The notes beneath the pieces were generated by a model that saw nothing but the letters and a program-made list of their open reading frames with translations, had not been told where the DNA came from and did not search any database. Below are positions 41,538 to 50,500 of a stretch of DNA of 64,000 bases, one piece after another. Source of the stretch: Humidesulfovibrio sp. (GTDB lineage: Bacteria > Desulfobacterota > Desulfovibrionia > Desulfovibrionales > Desulfovibrionaceae); contig JARLHQ010000021.1 of assembly GCA_031292175.1 (NCBI GenBank), positions 24,353 to 88,352 of the forward strand. The letters run 5' to 3'. The number at the start of each line of letters is the position of its first letter. Within the stretch, counting starts at the first letter, position 1. Made by a program: the position numbers and the translations under genes.

Positions 41538-41619
41538 GGGCGGCCTCGATACCGGGAAAATGCGGGGGTCGGGTGCAGCATGGGCCTCGTCCGGGGAAAT
41601 GTCCCCGGAAAGGCTCATA

Positions 41620-41655
41620 GCGCGTCCTGGTCGCGGGGTAAAGACCAGGACGCGC
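41620..41655. repeat. Perfect 13-bp inverted repeat
   Basis: GCGCGTCCTGGTC (41620-41632) and its exact complement at 41643-41655 enclose a 10-base loop. It lies 54 bp downstream of the KimA-like gene and just before the next gene. It is probably a terminator stem or operator, but no T-tract follows in either direction. Confidence 0.7.
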
Positions 41656-41708
41656 CCCTTGGTTTACAATTGCATCCGAACGTTCAGCGGCGGTGCGCCC
41701 GGCTCAGC

Positions 41709-43703
41709 TCAAAGCCGGATGGGCATGATGACGAAGGCCACGCCCTGCCGGTAGAGCTGGCGCTGCACGGCGAACACGATGTGGTTGTGCAGCATCCGGG
41801 TGAAGAAGGTTTCGTTCGGGAACACGAGCTGTCCGCCGAAGAAGATGGCTTTGGGGAAGCGCTGGCGGATCTCCGGCGCAAGATTCACCACCTCCTCCAC
41901 CACGTCGACGCCCACGGCGCTGACGCCCTCCGCGTAGAAGCCGCGCGCGCGCATGAACTCCACGTAGCGGTCCAGGTCGGCCTTGATGTGGGCCTTGAGC
42001 GCCTCCATCTCCTCCAGCCCCTTGAACACGCCCGCATCGACCATGCCCACCTGCACGAACACGAAGTTCTTGAACTCGCCGGTGAAGAGCCTGTGGATGC
42101 CGAGCAGGGTGTGGATGCCCAGGCCGTTGTACCCGTTCACCAGGAGGACGGCGGTCTTGCCCCCGGGGTTGCAGGCCGGGCCGTCCGCCGGGCAGGTTGC
42201 CCCCTCGGGGGCGAGGAAGGCCTCGTCGGCCTCCACCACGGGCAGGAGTTCGTCGAGCTTCTTGAGCATGCCCCAGGTGACGTCGTAGTGCCGGCGGATG
42301 AACACGGCCAGCGCCGCCACCGCGCCGGTGACGAGCAGCGTGGCCCAGCCGCCCTCAAAGAACTTGACGGCCGTCACCGTGATCAGGATGAAGCTGCACA
42401 GGACGAGGCCGAGGCCGTTCAGGGCCAGGCCTTTTCTCCAATGTTTCTCGCGGCCGCGCACCTGGAGCCAGTGGCGCACCATGCCCAGCTGCGAGAGCAC
42501 GAAGGTGATGAACACGTTGATGGAATATAAGACGATGAGCAGCTCCACCGAGCCGTTCGACAGGATCATGAGCACGAGCGAGGCCCCGCCCATGAGCAGA
42601 ATGCCCTTCTGCGTCACCAGGCGGTCGGAGAGCATGGCGAAGCGCGTGGGGAACCAGCGGTCCATGGCCATGTTGGCCAGCACGCGCGGCCCGTCCAGAA
42701 AGCCGGTCTGCGCGGCCACGAAGAGGATCGCCGCCTCGGACAGCAGCGTGACCAGCACGAAGGCCTGGCCCGGCGCGCCGAAGCCGTGGGCGATGGCGCC
42801 GAAAAGCACGGCGTTCAGGGTCTTGCCCTTCATCTCGGACACGCCGAAGAGGATGTAGGTCAGGATCAGGCCCATGACCGTCACCGAGAGCGAGACGGCC
42901 ATGTAGGTCATGGTGCGCCGGCCGGTCCGCACCTTGGGCTCGCGCAGGATGGCCAGGCCGTTGCTCACGGCCTCCAGTCCTGTGTATGTGCCCGCGCCCA
43001 TGCTGTAGGCCCGCAGGATGAGCAGGATCATGCCGAGCATGCCCAGCTGGCTGTGGGCCGCGCTGGCGTCGGCCGCGGTCCGCGCGGCGATGGCGGGCAG
43101 GTTGCCCATGTGTGTGCCCAGGCCGTAGATGATGGCGAAGGCGTGGGTGAGCACGAAGACCATGAAGATGGGCACCAGCGCCGTGACCGATTCCTTGACC
43201 CCGCGCAGATTGAGCGTGATGAGCAGCAGCACGCCGAACACCGCTGCGATCAGCTTGTACGGCGCCCAGGCCAGCGGCAGGAAGCTGTAGAGCGCATCGG
43301 CCCCGCTGGCCACGGAAAGCGTGATGGTGAGCACGTAGTCCACCAGCAGCGCGCAGCCGGAAACCATGCCGAGGGTCGGGTTCAGCAGCTTGCTGGCCAC
43401 CACGTAGCCGCCGCCGCCCGAGGGGAAGAGCTCGATGATCTGCGAGTAGCTGGCGCTGATGACGAAGATGGTCAGGACCGCCGCCAGACCGACGAAGATC
43501 GCCAGGAAGGTGTGCGTGCCCAGGGCCAGATAGGCCTCGGCCGGACCGTAACAGGAGGAGGACAGGCCGTCGGATCCCAGACCGACCCAGGCGAAGAAGG
43601 CCACCAGGGACAGGTTGTGGAAGATGGACTGGTCCTTCAGGTTGAGCGACTTGCCAAACAGGAGTTCCTTGGTTTTGCGGCCAAGGGAGGAATTCTGCGT
43701 CAT
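41709..43703 (-). CDS. KimA/APC-superfamily permease, predicted potassium importer
   Basis: 664 residues, about twelve membrane helices plus a soluble C-terminal domain of roughly 200 residues (HYDVTWGMLKKLDELLP onward). The sequences DGLSSSCYGPAEAYL, YSQIIELFPSGGGGYVVASKLL and GCALLVDYVLTITLSVASGADAL match the KimA/YdaO branch of APC transporters. GAGGAGG lies 6 bp before the ATG. A c-di-AMP riboswitch of the class known to control potassium importers lies upstream and supports a K+ role. Amino-acid transport remains possible without that context. Confidence 0.85.
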   Translation of the reverse strand: MTQNSSLGRKTKELLFGKSLNLKDQSIFHNLSLVAFFAWVGLGSDGLSSSCYGPAEAYLALGTHTFLAIFVGLAAVLTIFVISASYSQIIELFPSGGGGYVVASKLLNPTLGMVSGCALLVDYVLTITLSVASGADALYSFLPLAWAPYKLIAAVFGVLLLITLNLRGVKESVTALVPIFMVFVLTHAFAIIYGLGTHMGNLPAIAARTAADASAAHSQLGMLGMILLILRAYSMGAGTYTGLEAVSNGLAILREPKVRTGRRTMTYMAVSLSVTVMGLILTYILFGVSEMKGKTLNAVLFGAIAHGFGAPGQAFVLVTLLSEAAILFVAAQTGFLDGPRVLANMAMDRWFPTRFAMLSDRLVTQKGILLMGGASLVLMILSNGSVELLIVLYSINVFITFVLSQLGMVRHWLQVRGREKHWRKGLALNGLGLVLCSFILITVTAVKFFEGGWATLLVTGAVAALAVFIRRHYDVTWGMLKKLDELLPVVEADEAFLAPEGATCPADGPACNPGGKTAVLLVNGYNGLGIHTLLGIHRLFTGEFKNFVFVQVGMVDAGVFKGLEEMEALKAHIKADLDRYVEFMRARGFYAEGVSAVGVDVVEEVVNLAPEIRQRFPKAIFFGGQLVFPNETFFTRMLHNHIVFAVQRQLYRQGVAFVIMPIRL

Positions 43704-43715
43704 TGCGGCCCTCCT

Positions 43716-43805
43716 CTAGCGTGCTGCGGCGCGAAAAAGGACAGGGATGTGTTTGGATGCTGTAAACACGGGGGGCCGCGAAACGGCCAGACGAATGGCG
43801 GGCAT
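43716..43805 (-). CDS. Small 29-codon ORF between riboswitch and transporter gene
   Basis: Encodes MPAIRLAVSRPPVFTASK followed by HIPVLFRAAAR. GGAGGT sits 6 bp before the ATG, and this ribosome site is inside the 3' arm of the riboswitch hairpin, so it would be masked when the hairpin forms. The stop lies 12 bp before the transporter start. The peptide is basic, without a clear membrane helix, and unlike any family I know. It may be a translated leader that couples riboswitch state to the transporter, or a real small protein. Confidence 0.45.
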   Translation of the reverse strand: MPAIRLAVSRPPVFTASKHIPVLFRAAAR

Positions 43806-43811
43806 GAAAAT

Positions 43812-43858
43812 ACCTCCGGTACGGATGGATGCGGGGGATGGCCCCGTGTACCGGAGGT
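43812..43858 (-). promoter_or_regulatory. Riboswitch expression-platform hairpin
   Basis: ACCTCCGGTAC pairs perfectly with GTACCGGAGGT (11 bp), with an inner CGGGG-CCATC-CCCCG helix, and is followed by ATTTTC. It both resembles an attenuator and hides the GGAGGT ribosome site of the 29-codon ORF. The arm beginning at 43858 abuts the end of the aptamer. Confidence 0.65.
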
Positions 43859-43980
43859 CTTCCCCTTCGACGCCTGCGAGGTTAGCTGACGGGCTCGGAC
43901 CGAAAGGTGTCCTACGCCGGATGTCCGGCGATGCGCCCCAAGGGATGTGGGTCCCCCGCTCCCGGGAAACGTTCCCGAAA
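43859..43980 (-). promoter_or_regulatory. c-di-AMP riboswitch (ydaO/yuaA class)
   Basis: The minus strand carries the hallmark blocks of this riboswitch in order: GCGGGGGACCCA, TTGGGGCGCATC, TAGGACACC, and CCGAGCCCGTCAGCTAAC followed by CTCGCAGGCGTCG. These match the Bacillus ydaO leader nearly base for base in the conserved core. A 5' TTTCCC can pair with the 3' GGGGAA to close P1. It lies upstream of the KimA-like transporter gene with an 11-bp expression-platform hairpin between. High c-di-AMP normally turns such genes off. Confidence 0.92.
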
Positions 43981-43993
43981 TTTGGCAACGAAA

Positions 43994-44023
43994 TCTTTAC
44001 GGCAGGTGTAAAGGAATTGTCAA
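43994..44023 (-). promoter_or_regulatory. Promoter for the riboswitch-transporter transcript
   Basis: Minus strand: consensus -35 TTGACA (44023-44018), 18-bp spacer, -10 TAAAGA (43999-43994). Transcription would start near 43987, a few bases before the first riboswitch helix. The remaining gap up to motA (about 44030-44439) shows no other gene or clear promoter; it is GC-rich with a coding-like but unsupported plus-strand frame. Confidence 0.6.
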
Positions 44024-44439
44024 GACGCCCCCCGTTGCCAAGCCGCGCCACGCGCGGTAGGCTTGATGAAAATAGCGCGTCCTGGGCAAGGTTTGCCTTC
44101 CCGGTGGCCCGGTGCTATGAAGGTACGCAATTTGCATTCAGCGGACCGTGGGGGAGCGCCCCCCGGACCGTGCCGGACCATGCCGGAAGGCGCGGAGGGC
44201 GCAGGAGCCTCGCGGGGGGCTTTTGGCCGCCGGCAGCGGTTCGTTGCTGTGCAAGGCGGGCGGGCCGCCTGGACGGGGCTGCGGGTTTGGCGGGGCCGGG
44301 GCCGGCTTCCTGGGCGCGGTTTTGCCGGCCCGGATGAGGCGGACGCCACAGCGGAAATAAAGGACAAGGACAGCGGGCCAAAAGCCTGACGCCGCCGACG
44401 GGCTGGCGCAGGCACCGGACCCGGAGCCAAGGGGTACAC

Positions 44440-45318
44440 ATGTTTGCGATCATAGGCCTCGTCATCGTCCTCGGCGCCGTCATCGGCGGATACCTGATGG
44501 AAGGCGGCAACCTGCACGTGCTTTGGCAGCCCGTTGAACTGCTGGTCATCGGCGGTTCCGGTTTCGGCACCCTGCTTGTGGGCTCGCCCCTCAAGGTCAA
44601 TATCGCCATCGCCAAAAACCTGGGCATCGTGTTCACGGGCAAGCCCAAGGGCAAGGGCGAGTACCTCGACATCTTGCTCGTGCTTTTCGATCTTTTGTCC
44701 CTGGCCCGGCGCGAGGGCGTCATCGCTTTGGAATCGCACGTGAACAAGCCCGAGAGCAGCACCATCTTCACCAACCGGCCGAGCGTGCTGAAAAACCACG
44801 CCGTGCTCGACTTCATCTGCGACAATTTCAAGGCCTACACGGCCGCCAGCATGGAGCCCCACGAGTTTGAGGCCTTGATGGACATCGACATCGAGTCCCA
44901 CCACGAGGACGCCGTGCAGGCCCCCACCAACCTGAACCGCGTGGCCGACGCCTTTCCCGCCCTCGGCATCGTGGCCGCGGTCATGGGCGTCGTGCTCACC
45001 ATGGGCAAGCTCTCCGAGCCGCCCGAGGTGCTGGGCCACTCCATCGGCGCGGCCCTGGTGGGCACCTTCCTCGGCGTGCTTCTGTCCTACGGCATCGCCG
45101 GTCCGCTGGCCGCCATCATGGGCACCCTGGTCCAGGAGGGCAGCACCCAGCTCAACGTGGTCAAGGCGGCCATGAACGCCTTCGCCATGGGCTGGCCGCC
45201 GGCCATGGCGCTGGAGTCCGCGCGGCGGGCCATTCCGGCGCACGACCGCCCAGGCTTCGACGAACTGGAGGAGACGCTGCGCCAGAGCAAGAAGAGCGCT
45301 GGCGGCGGCGGCGCGTAA
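44440..45318 (+). CDS. motA: Flagellar stator protein MotA
   Basis: 292 residues with four membrane helices and a large cytoplasmic loop between helices 2 and 3. Family motifs: IGLVIVLGAVIGGYLMEGG; the loop residues LLSLARREGVIALE that contact FliG; and the helix-3 proline region DAFPALGIVAAVMGVVLTMG. Starts the three-gene motA-motB-pilZ unit. Confidence 0.95.
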   Translation: MFAIIGLVIVLGAVIGGYLMEGGNLHVLWQPVELLVIGGSGFGTLLVGSPLKVNIAIAKNLGIVFTGKPKGKGEYLDILLVLFDLLSLARREGVIALESHVNKPESSTIFTNRPSVLKNHAVLDFICDNFKAYTAASMEPHEFEALMDIDIESHHEDAVQAPTNLNRVADAFPALGIVAAVMGVVLTMGKLSEPPEVLGHSIGAALVGTFLGVLLSYGIAGPLAAIMGTLVQEGSTQLNVVKAAMNAFAMGWPPAMALESARRAIPAHDRPGFDELEETLRQSKKSAGGGGA

Positions 45319-45342
45319 CAGGTCAAGGCAGGAGTTCTTTTC

Positions 45343-46308
45343 GTGGCGGAAAACAGGCCGATCATCATCAAGAAGGGCAAGAAGGGCCACAGCGCCGCGC
45401 ATGGCGGCGCGTGGAAGGTGGCCTATGCCGACTTCATGACGGCGATGATGGCCTTCTTTCTGCTCATGTGGCTGCTCAGCATGGTTGTGCCCGAGAAACG
45501 CGCGGGCGTTGAACAATATTTCAAGGAATTCAGCCTGTTCGACAAGCAGAACGCCCTGGATGTGCGCCAGGGCGGGGCCATGATCCCCGACCAGAACAAG
45601 CCCCCCGTGCCCCAGCGCGACCAGCTCACCGAGGCGGCGGAGCACGGCAAGCAGCCCGCCGTCCAGCCGGAGCAGCTCAAAAGCAAGCTGCAGCAGTCCG
45701 TGGCCCTGAACCTGCCCGAGGTGAAGAATCAGATCACCGTGGACGTGAGCGAGGTCGGCGTGCGCATCGAGATCGGCTACAACGAGGCGGACCCGCTTTT
45801 CGCCAAGGGCAGCCCGGAGCTGACGGCCAAGGGGCGCGCGGCCATCCAGTTCATCGGCTCGCAGCTCAAGGACCTGCCGAACAAGGTGGAGGTGGAGGGG
45901 CATACCGACTCCGTCAACTACTCCGGCGGCCGCTACACCAACTGGGAGCTCTCCACCGACCGCGCCAGCGCCGCCCGCGTGGCCCTGCAGCAGGGCGGAC
46001 TGCCCGGGGACCACCTGACCAGGGTCTCGGGCTTCGCCTCCACGCAGCCGCTCTACCCGGACAACCCGGCCGACCCGCGCAACCGGCGCATCAGCATCCT
46101 GGTGCGCAACTACGTCCCGCCAAAGACGGGCGAGGACCTCACCGAGTCCCTCGGCGCGGAGAAGGCCAAGCCCAAGGAGCCGAACATCGCCGAGGAGGTC
46201 AACGCCACCATCGAGAAGATGCTCTCGGTCGAGGGCCGTGTCCGCGCGGAGAAGGCCGCGGCCGCGGAAAACGCCAAGAAAGCCGAGAAGGGGGGCCACA
46301 AGCCATGA
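45343..46308 (+). CDS. motB: Flagellar stator protein MotB
   Basis: 321 residues with a GTG start. The single N-terminal membrane helix has the ion-binding Asp in VAYADFMTAMMAFFLLMWLL. A plug and linker follow, then an OmpA-like peptidoglycan-binding domain (VEVEGHTDSVNYSGGRYTNWELSTDRASAARVAL). The C-terminal tail of about 60 residues is charged. Anchors the MotA ring to the cell wall. Overlaps the PilZ gene by 4 bp. Confidence 0.95.
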   Translation: MAENRPIIIKKGKKGHSAAHGGAWKVAYADFMTAMMAFFLLMWLLSMVVPEKRAGVEQYFKEFSLFDKQNALDVRQGGAMIPDQNKPPVPQRDQLTEAAEHGKQPAVQPEQLKSKLQQSVALNLPEVKNQITVDVSEVGVRIEIGYNEADPLFAKGSPELTAKGRAAIQFIGSQLKDLPNKVEVEGHTDSVNYSGGRYTNWELSTDRASAARVALQQGGLPGDHLTRVSGFASTQPLYPDNPADPRNRRISILVRNYVPPKTGEDLTESLGAEKAKPKEPNIAEEVNATIEKMLSVEGRVRAEKAAAAENAKKAEKGGHKP

Positions 46309-47039
46309 GCGCCGAAGAGCTGGTGAGCACTCCCGTCCCAGAGCCAACGCTGGCTCCGAACAGCCAGGTGTTCGTGGTCCTGCACAAGGATCCCCTGCGC
46401 GAGCGCATTGACGTGCGCGCCACGCGCGTGCTGCAGCTGGAGGAGGACGTGCTGTTCCTGGCCCAGACCAACCCGCCCCTGACCCGCGAGCATTGGGGGC
46501 TCTCAATGGAGGTGGCGGTGCTCACCCCGGAAAGCGCCGAGGCCCTGCGCCCCGTGGGGTATGTGGCGCGCCTGCTCAGCGTGCGCGACGACTATCCCCT
46601 GCTGGACCAGACGGTAGAGGCCCTGGCCCTGAGCGCGCCGAATCCCGGCGACTTCTTCGAGACCAGTCTGCGCATGCACTACCGCGTGCCCGTGGCGGAG
46701 GGCATGGGCGTGGTGATCCGCCTGGAAGGGCTGGATGAGCCTGAACTGCTTAATTTTTCCGCCGGAGGCGCGCGGGTGCGCGTGCCCGCCTGGGAGCCCG
46801 GCCTCGCCGGCCTGGAGCTGGGCCAGGCGATCCCCTTCCGGCTGCTCTTCCTGGGCTCCGGCTACGCCGTGGGCGATGGCGTGGTGCGCAGCATGGAGCA
46901 GAGCGCGGACGGCGCCTCCGTCGTCTTCGGACTCTTCTTCACCAACATGGAGATCCGCGACATCCGCTACCTGGAGCGCATGGTGGCGCGCACGGTTTCG
47001 GCCTGCCGGCAGCGCGAGCGCGACGCCGACTACGTGTAG
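46305..47039 (+). CDS. PilZ-domain c-di-GMP effector in the motAB operon
   Basis: 244 residues. The N-terminal 115 residues resemble the YcgR-N split barrel (the PilZ partner domain). The C-terminal PilZ domain has the c-di-GMP motifs: R123-x3-R127 in SLRMHYRVPV, and N150-x-S152-x2-G155 in LLNFSAGGARVRV. The motif uses Asn where Asp is more common. Coupled to motB through an ATGA overlap, it is a good candidate for a flagellar brake acting on the MotAB stator. Confidence 0.8.
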   Translation: MSAEELVSTPVPEPTLAPNSQVFVVLHKDPLRERIDVRATRVLQLEEDVLFLAQTNPPLTREHWGLSMEVAVLTPESAEALRPVGYVARLLSVRDDYPLLDQTVEALALSAPNPGDFFETSLRMHYRVPVAEGMGVVIRLEGLDEPELLNFSAGGARVRVPAWEPGLAGLELGQAIPFRLLFLGSGYAVGDGVVRSMEQSADGASVVFGLFFTNMEIRDIRYLERMVARTVSACRQRERDADYV

Positions 47040-47287
47040 CCTTCCTCCCCCGCAAGCGCCCCCTCCCTCTCGCGGGGGCAGAGGTCCGCCCTGCTGTAGG
47101 GCCACGCGAACGGCGCAAGCGGCCGCGCCCATCCCGCGGCGCATATCCCCCCCCTCCCCCCTGTCCCCCGCCGGTCTGGCGGGGAATGTTCGTTTTTTCC
47201 CTGAGGGTTGCGTTTTGCGGCCGGATTGTGCTATCGGGAAGCCAAACGGCCCAGGCGACAGCCGGAGTCCGTAGCGAAGGGAGGGGC

Positions 47288-47512
47288 ATGAAGGCGTTTC
47301 CTGGAAAACCCGGGCTTTTCGGCTTTGTCTTCGCGGTGCTCCTGCTGGTCTTCAACTGGCCCGTCTTGAGCATTCCCGCGCCAGGCAGCCTGTTTGCCTG
47401 GCTGTTCATCTTCTGGGGCCTCGGCATCGCCCTCCTGCTTCTGGTCGCCCTCGGGATCAGCCGCGGGGAGGGGCGTCCCCGCAAGCGGACCAGGGAGGAC
47501 GAGGATGTTTAA
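47288..47512 (+). CDS. Small membrane protein preceding the SSF-histidine kinase
   Basis: 74 residues from MKAFPGKPGLFGFV, with GGAGG 4 bp upstream. Two hydrophobic helices (GLFGFVFAVLLLVFNWPVL and FAWLFIFWGLGIALLLLVALGI) flank a short loop, followed by a basic tail. The last 8 bp overlap the start of the next gene, so the two are translationally coupled. In Pseudomonas a small coupled membrane protein, CbrX, precedes the similar transporter-kinase CbrA. The arrangement is the same here, though sequence relationship is not established. Confidence 0.75.
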   Translation: MKAFPGKPGLFGFVFAVLLLVFNWPVLSIPAPGSLFAWLFIFWGLGIALLLLVALGISRGEGRPRKRTREDEDV

Positions 47513-50500
47513 CCCGGTCCTCATGCTGCTCCTCCTGGCGGTCTACATCTCGGGCCTGTTCCTGCTGGCCCGCTGGGCCGAGCGCCGCGCCGAGACCGGC
47601 CGTCCGGTGACGGACAACGCCTGGGTCTACGCCCTGTCCCTTGGCACCTACTGCACGAGCTGGACCTTCTACGGCTCCGTGGGCAAGGCCGTGGATTCCG
47701 GCCTGCTGTTCCTGACCGTCTACATCGGCCCGACCATCGCCGCCGCCCTGTGGTGGGTGCTCCTGCGCCGACTGGTGCGCATCAAATCGAGCTTCCACGT
47801 CACGAGCATCGCCGACATCCTGGCCGCGCGCTATGGCAAGTCCCACGTCATCGCCGCCCTGGCCACCACGATGGCCTTCATCGGCAGCGTGCCCTACGTG
47901 GCCCTGCAGCTCAAATCCGTCATCTCGACCTTCTCCCTCGTCGTCGGCGGCACGGGGTCGCCCCTTGTGGGCTACGTCGGCCCGCTGGTCGTGGTGCTCA
48001 TGATCGTTTACACGATTCTGCTCGGCGTGCGGCGCATGGATCCCACCGACCGCCATCCGGGCATGATCGCCACCGTCACCGCCGATGCCGTCATCAAGCT
48101 GGCGGCGTTGGTGAGCGTGGGCCTGTTCGCCGTGTTCGCCCTGCACCACGGCCTGGCCGACCTCACGAGCGCCCTACGGCCGGAACAGCTGGCGCGCGTC
48201 ATGAGCCTGAACGCGGGCGTCGGTTCGCCCTATGTCACCTGGGCCAGCTACCTGCTTTTGAGCATGGTGGCCATCCTGTTTTTGCCGCACCAGTTCCATG
48301 TCGCCGTGGTGGAGAACTCCAACGAGCGGCACATCCTGACCGCCCTCTGGGCCTTTCCGCTGTACCTGCTGGCCATCAACGTCTTCGTGCTGCCCATCGC
48401 CCTGGCGGGGCTGGCGTCCGGCCTGGACCCGGCCAGGGCCGACACGTTCGTGCTGGGCCTGCCCCTGGCGGGCGGCGAGCGCGCCCTGACGCTTTTGGTG
48501 TTTCTGGGCGGTTTCTCCGCAGCCATGGGCATGGTCATGGTCTCGTCCATGACCAACGCGGTGATGCTGACAAACCATGTGCTTCTGCCGGTCATCGAGA
48601 GGGTGCCCGCCCTGGGCGTGCTCAAGCGCCGCCTGTTGCAATGCCGCTGGGGCTCCGTGGCCTTCCTCATCCTGGTGTCCTACGGGTTCGAGCTGATTGT
48701 GGGCGAGTCCTACATCCTGGTGAACATCGGCATCATCGCCTTCGGGGCGGCGCTGCAGTTCGCCCCGGCCATCCTGGGCGGCATCTTCTGGCGCGGCGGC
48801 ACCAGGGCCGGAGCCATGACGGGCATGGCCGCCGGGTTTGCGCTCTGGATGCACACCATGCTCCTGCCCGCCCTGTCCAAGAGCAGCAACATCTGGCCCG
48901 GTCCGGTGCACGACGGGCTCTTCGGGCTGCACTTCCTGCGCTCCGAGGCCCTCTTCGGCCTGACCGGCCTGGATCCGGTGAGCCATTCGGTATTCTGGAC
49001 CCTGGTGTTCAACGTGGGGTGTTACGTCCTGGTCTCGCTGCTCACCCGCCAATCCCGCGAGGAGGTGGCGGTGCTGGCCGAGTTCGCGGGCCTGGCCGTG
49101 GGCCAGGGGCACGCCACGGCCTCCCTGGTGGAGGCCGGCATCGACCTCGCGGCCAAGCGCCGGCTCATGGAGCAGCCCCTTGAGGAGTACATGCCCAGGA
49201 CCAAGGCCAGGGCGCTTCTGCGCTCCTGCATGCGCACCCTGGGCCTTTCCGGCCGGTCCGAGATCTCCGTGACCACGCTGGCCGCGCTCTATGCCGCGGT
49301 GGAGAAGACCTTCTCCGGCGTGGTGGGCACGGCCGCGGCGCACAAGGCCCTGGAGCGGGCCGGGGTGTTCACCCATGAGGAGACCAGGGCCCTGAGCGAC
49401 GTGTACGGCAGCATGCTGGCCGAGATGCGCATCACCCCGGACGAGATGATGCGCCGCATCGACTACCACATCGAGCGCGCGCAGCTGCTCACCCGCCATT
49501 CCGAGGAGCTCAAGGAGACCATCCGCCTGCGCGACCAGGAGATCAATGAGAGGAAACGCATGGAGGAGGCCCTGCGCAGGGCCGAGGAAAACTACCGCGG
49601 CATCTTCCTGAACGCGCCCGAGGGCATCTTCCAGACCACGCCGCAGGGCGGCTTTCTCTCCGCCAACCCCGCCACCGCCAGCATCCTGGGCTACGCCTCG
49701 GCGGAGGAACTCATGGAGCAGGTTACGGACCTCCCCGACCAAGTCTACACCAACCCCCAGGACCGCGCCCGGTTCCTCAGGGCCCTTGAGGAGACCGGCG
49801 CGGTGGACGGCCTGGAGATCAACCTGCGCCGCAAAGATGGCCGCCTCATCTGGGCCTCCCTCATCGCCCGCGCCGTGCGCGGCGAGAACGGCAGCCTTGT
49901 GCGCATCGACGGCCTTTTGTCCGACATAACGGAGCGCAAGCGCGCCGCTGAGGATCTGCGCGAGAGCGGGGAGCGCATCCGCGCCCTGTTCAACGCCACC
50001 TCGGACTCGGTGATCCTCATGGACACCGAGGGGGTCATCCTGGCCATCAACGCGCACGGCGCGGCGCGGCGCGGCCTGCGCCCGGAGGATATGACCGGGA
50101 AATACATCTACGACCACCTCGCGCCGAACGCCGCGGAGATCCGCAGGTTCCAGACCCGGGAGGCCGTGCGCACCAGAAGCCCGCGCACCTTTGAGGAGGA
50201 GCGCGGCGGGGCCTATTACTCCGTGACCATCTATCCCATCCTGGACACCGAGGGCATCCCCCGGCAGCTCGCCAGCTTTTCCCGCGACATCACGGCGCGC
50301 AGAGAGTCCGAGGAGACCATCCGCCGCCTGAACGAGGGCCTGGAGCAGCGCGTGCTGGAGCGCACCCGGCAGCTGGAGGAGGCCAACCGGGAGATCAAGA
50401 CGGCCCTGGAGCAGCTCACCCGCGCGCAGAAGCAGCTGGTGGAGTCGGAGACCATGGCCTCTCTGGGCGGGCTGGTGGCGGGCGTGGCCCACGAGATCAA

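Noticed and set aside
44063..44389. 108-codon plus-strand frame upstream of motA
   Set aside because: Gly/Arg-rich, no ribosome site of note and no domain; likely GC-driven chance.
44020..46506. 828-codon minus-strand frame across motA-motB
   Set aside because: Lies opposite motA and motB, which have clear family motifs; low-complexity translation and no plausible start signal.
47047..47078. Hairpin CCCCCGC / GCGGGGG after the PilZ gene as a terminator
   Set aside because: The loop is long and no T-tract follows; GC-rich DNA gives such stems by chance.
48684..48704. tRNA-like GGGTTCGAG sequence
   Set aside because: It lies inside the transporter coding frame and no cloverleaf can be folded around it.
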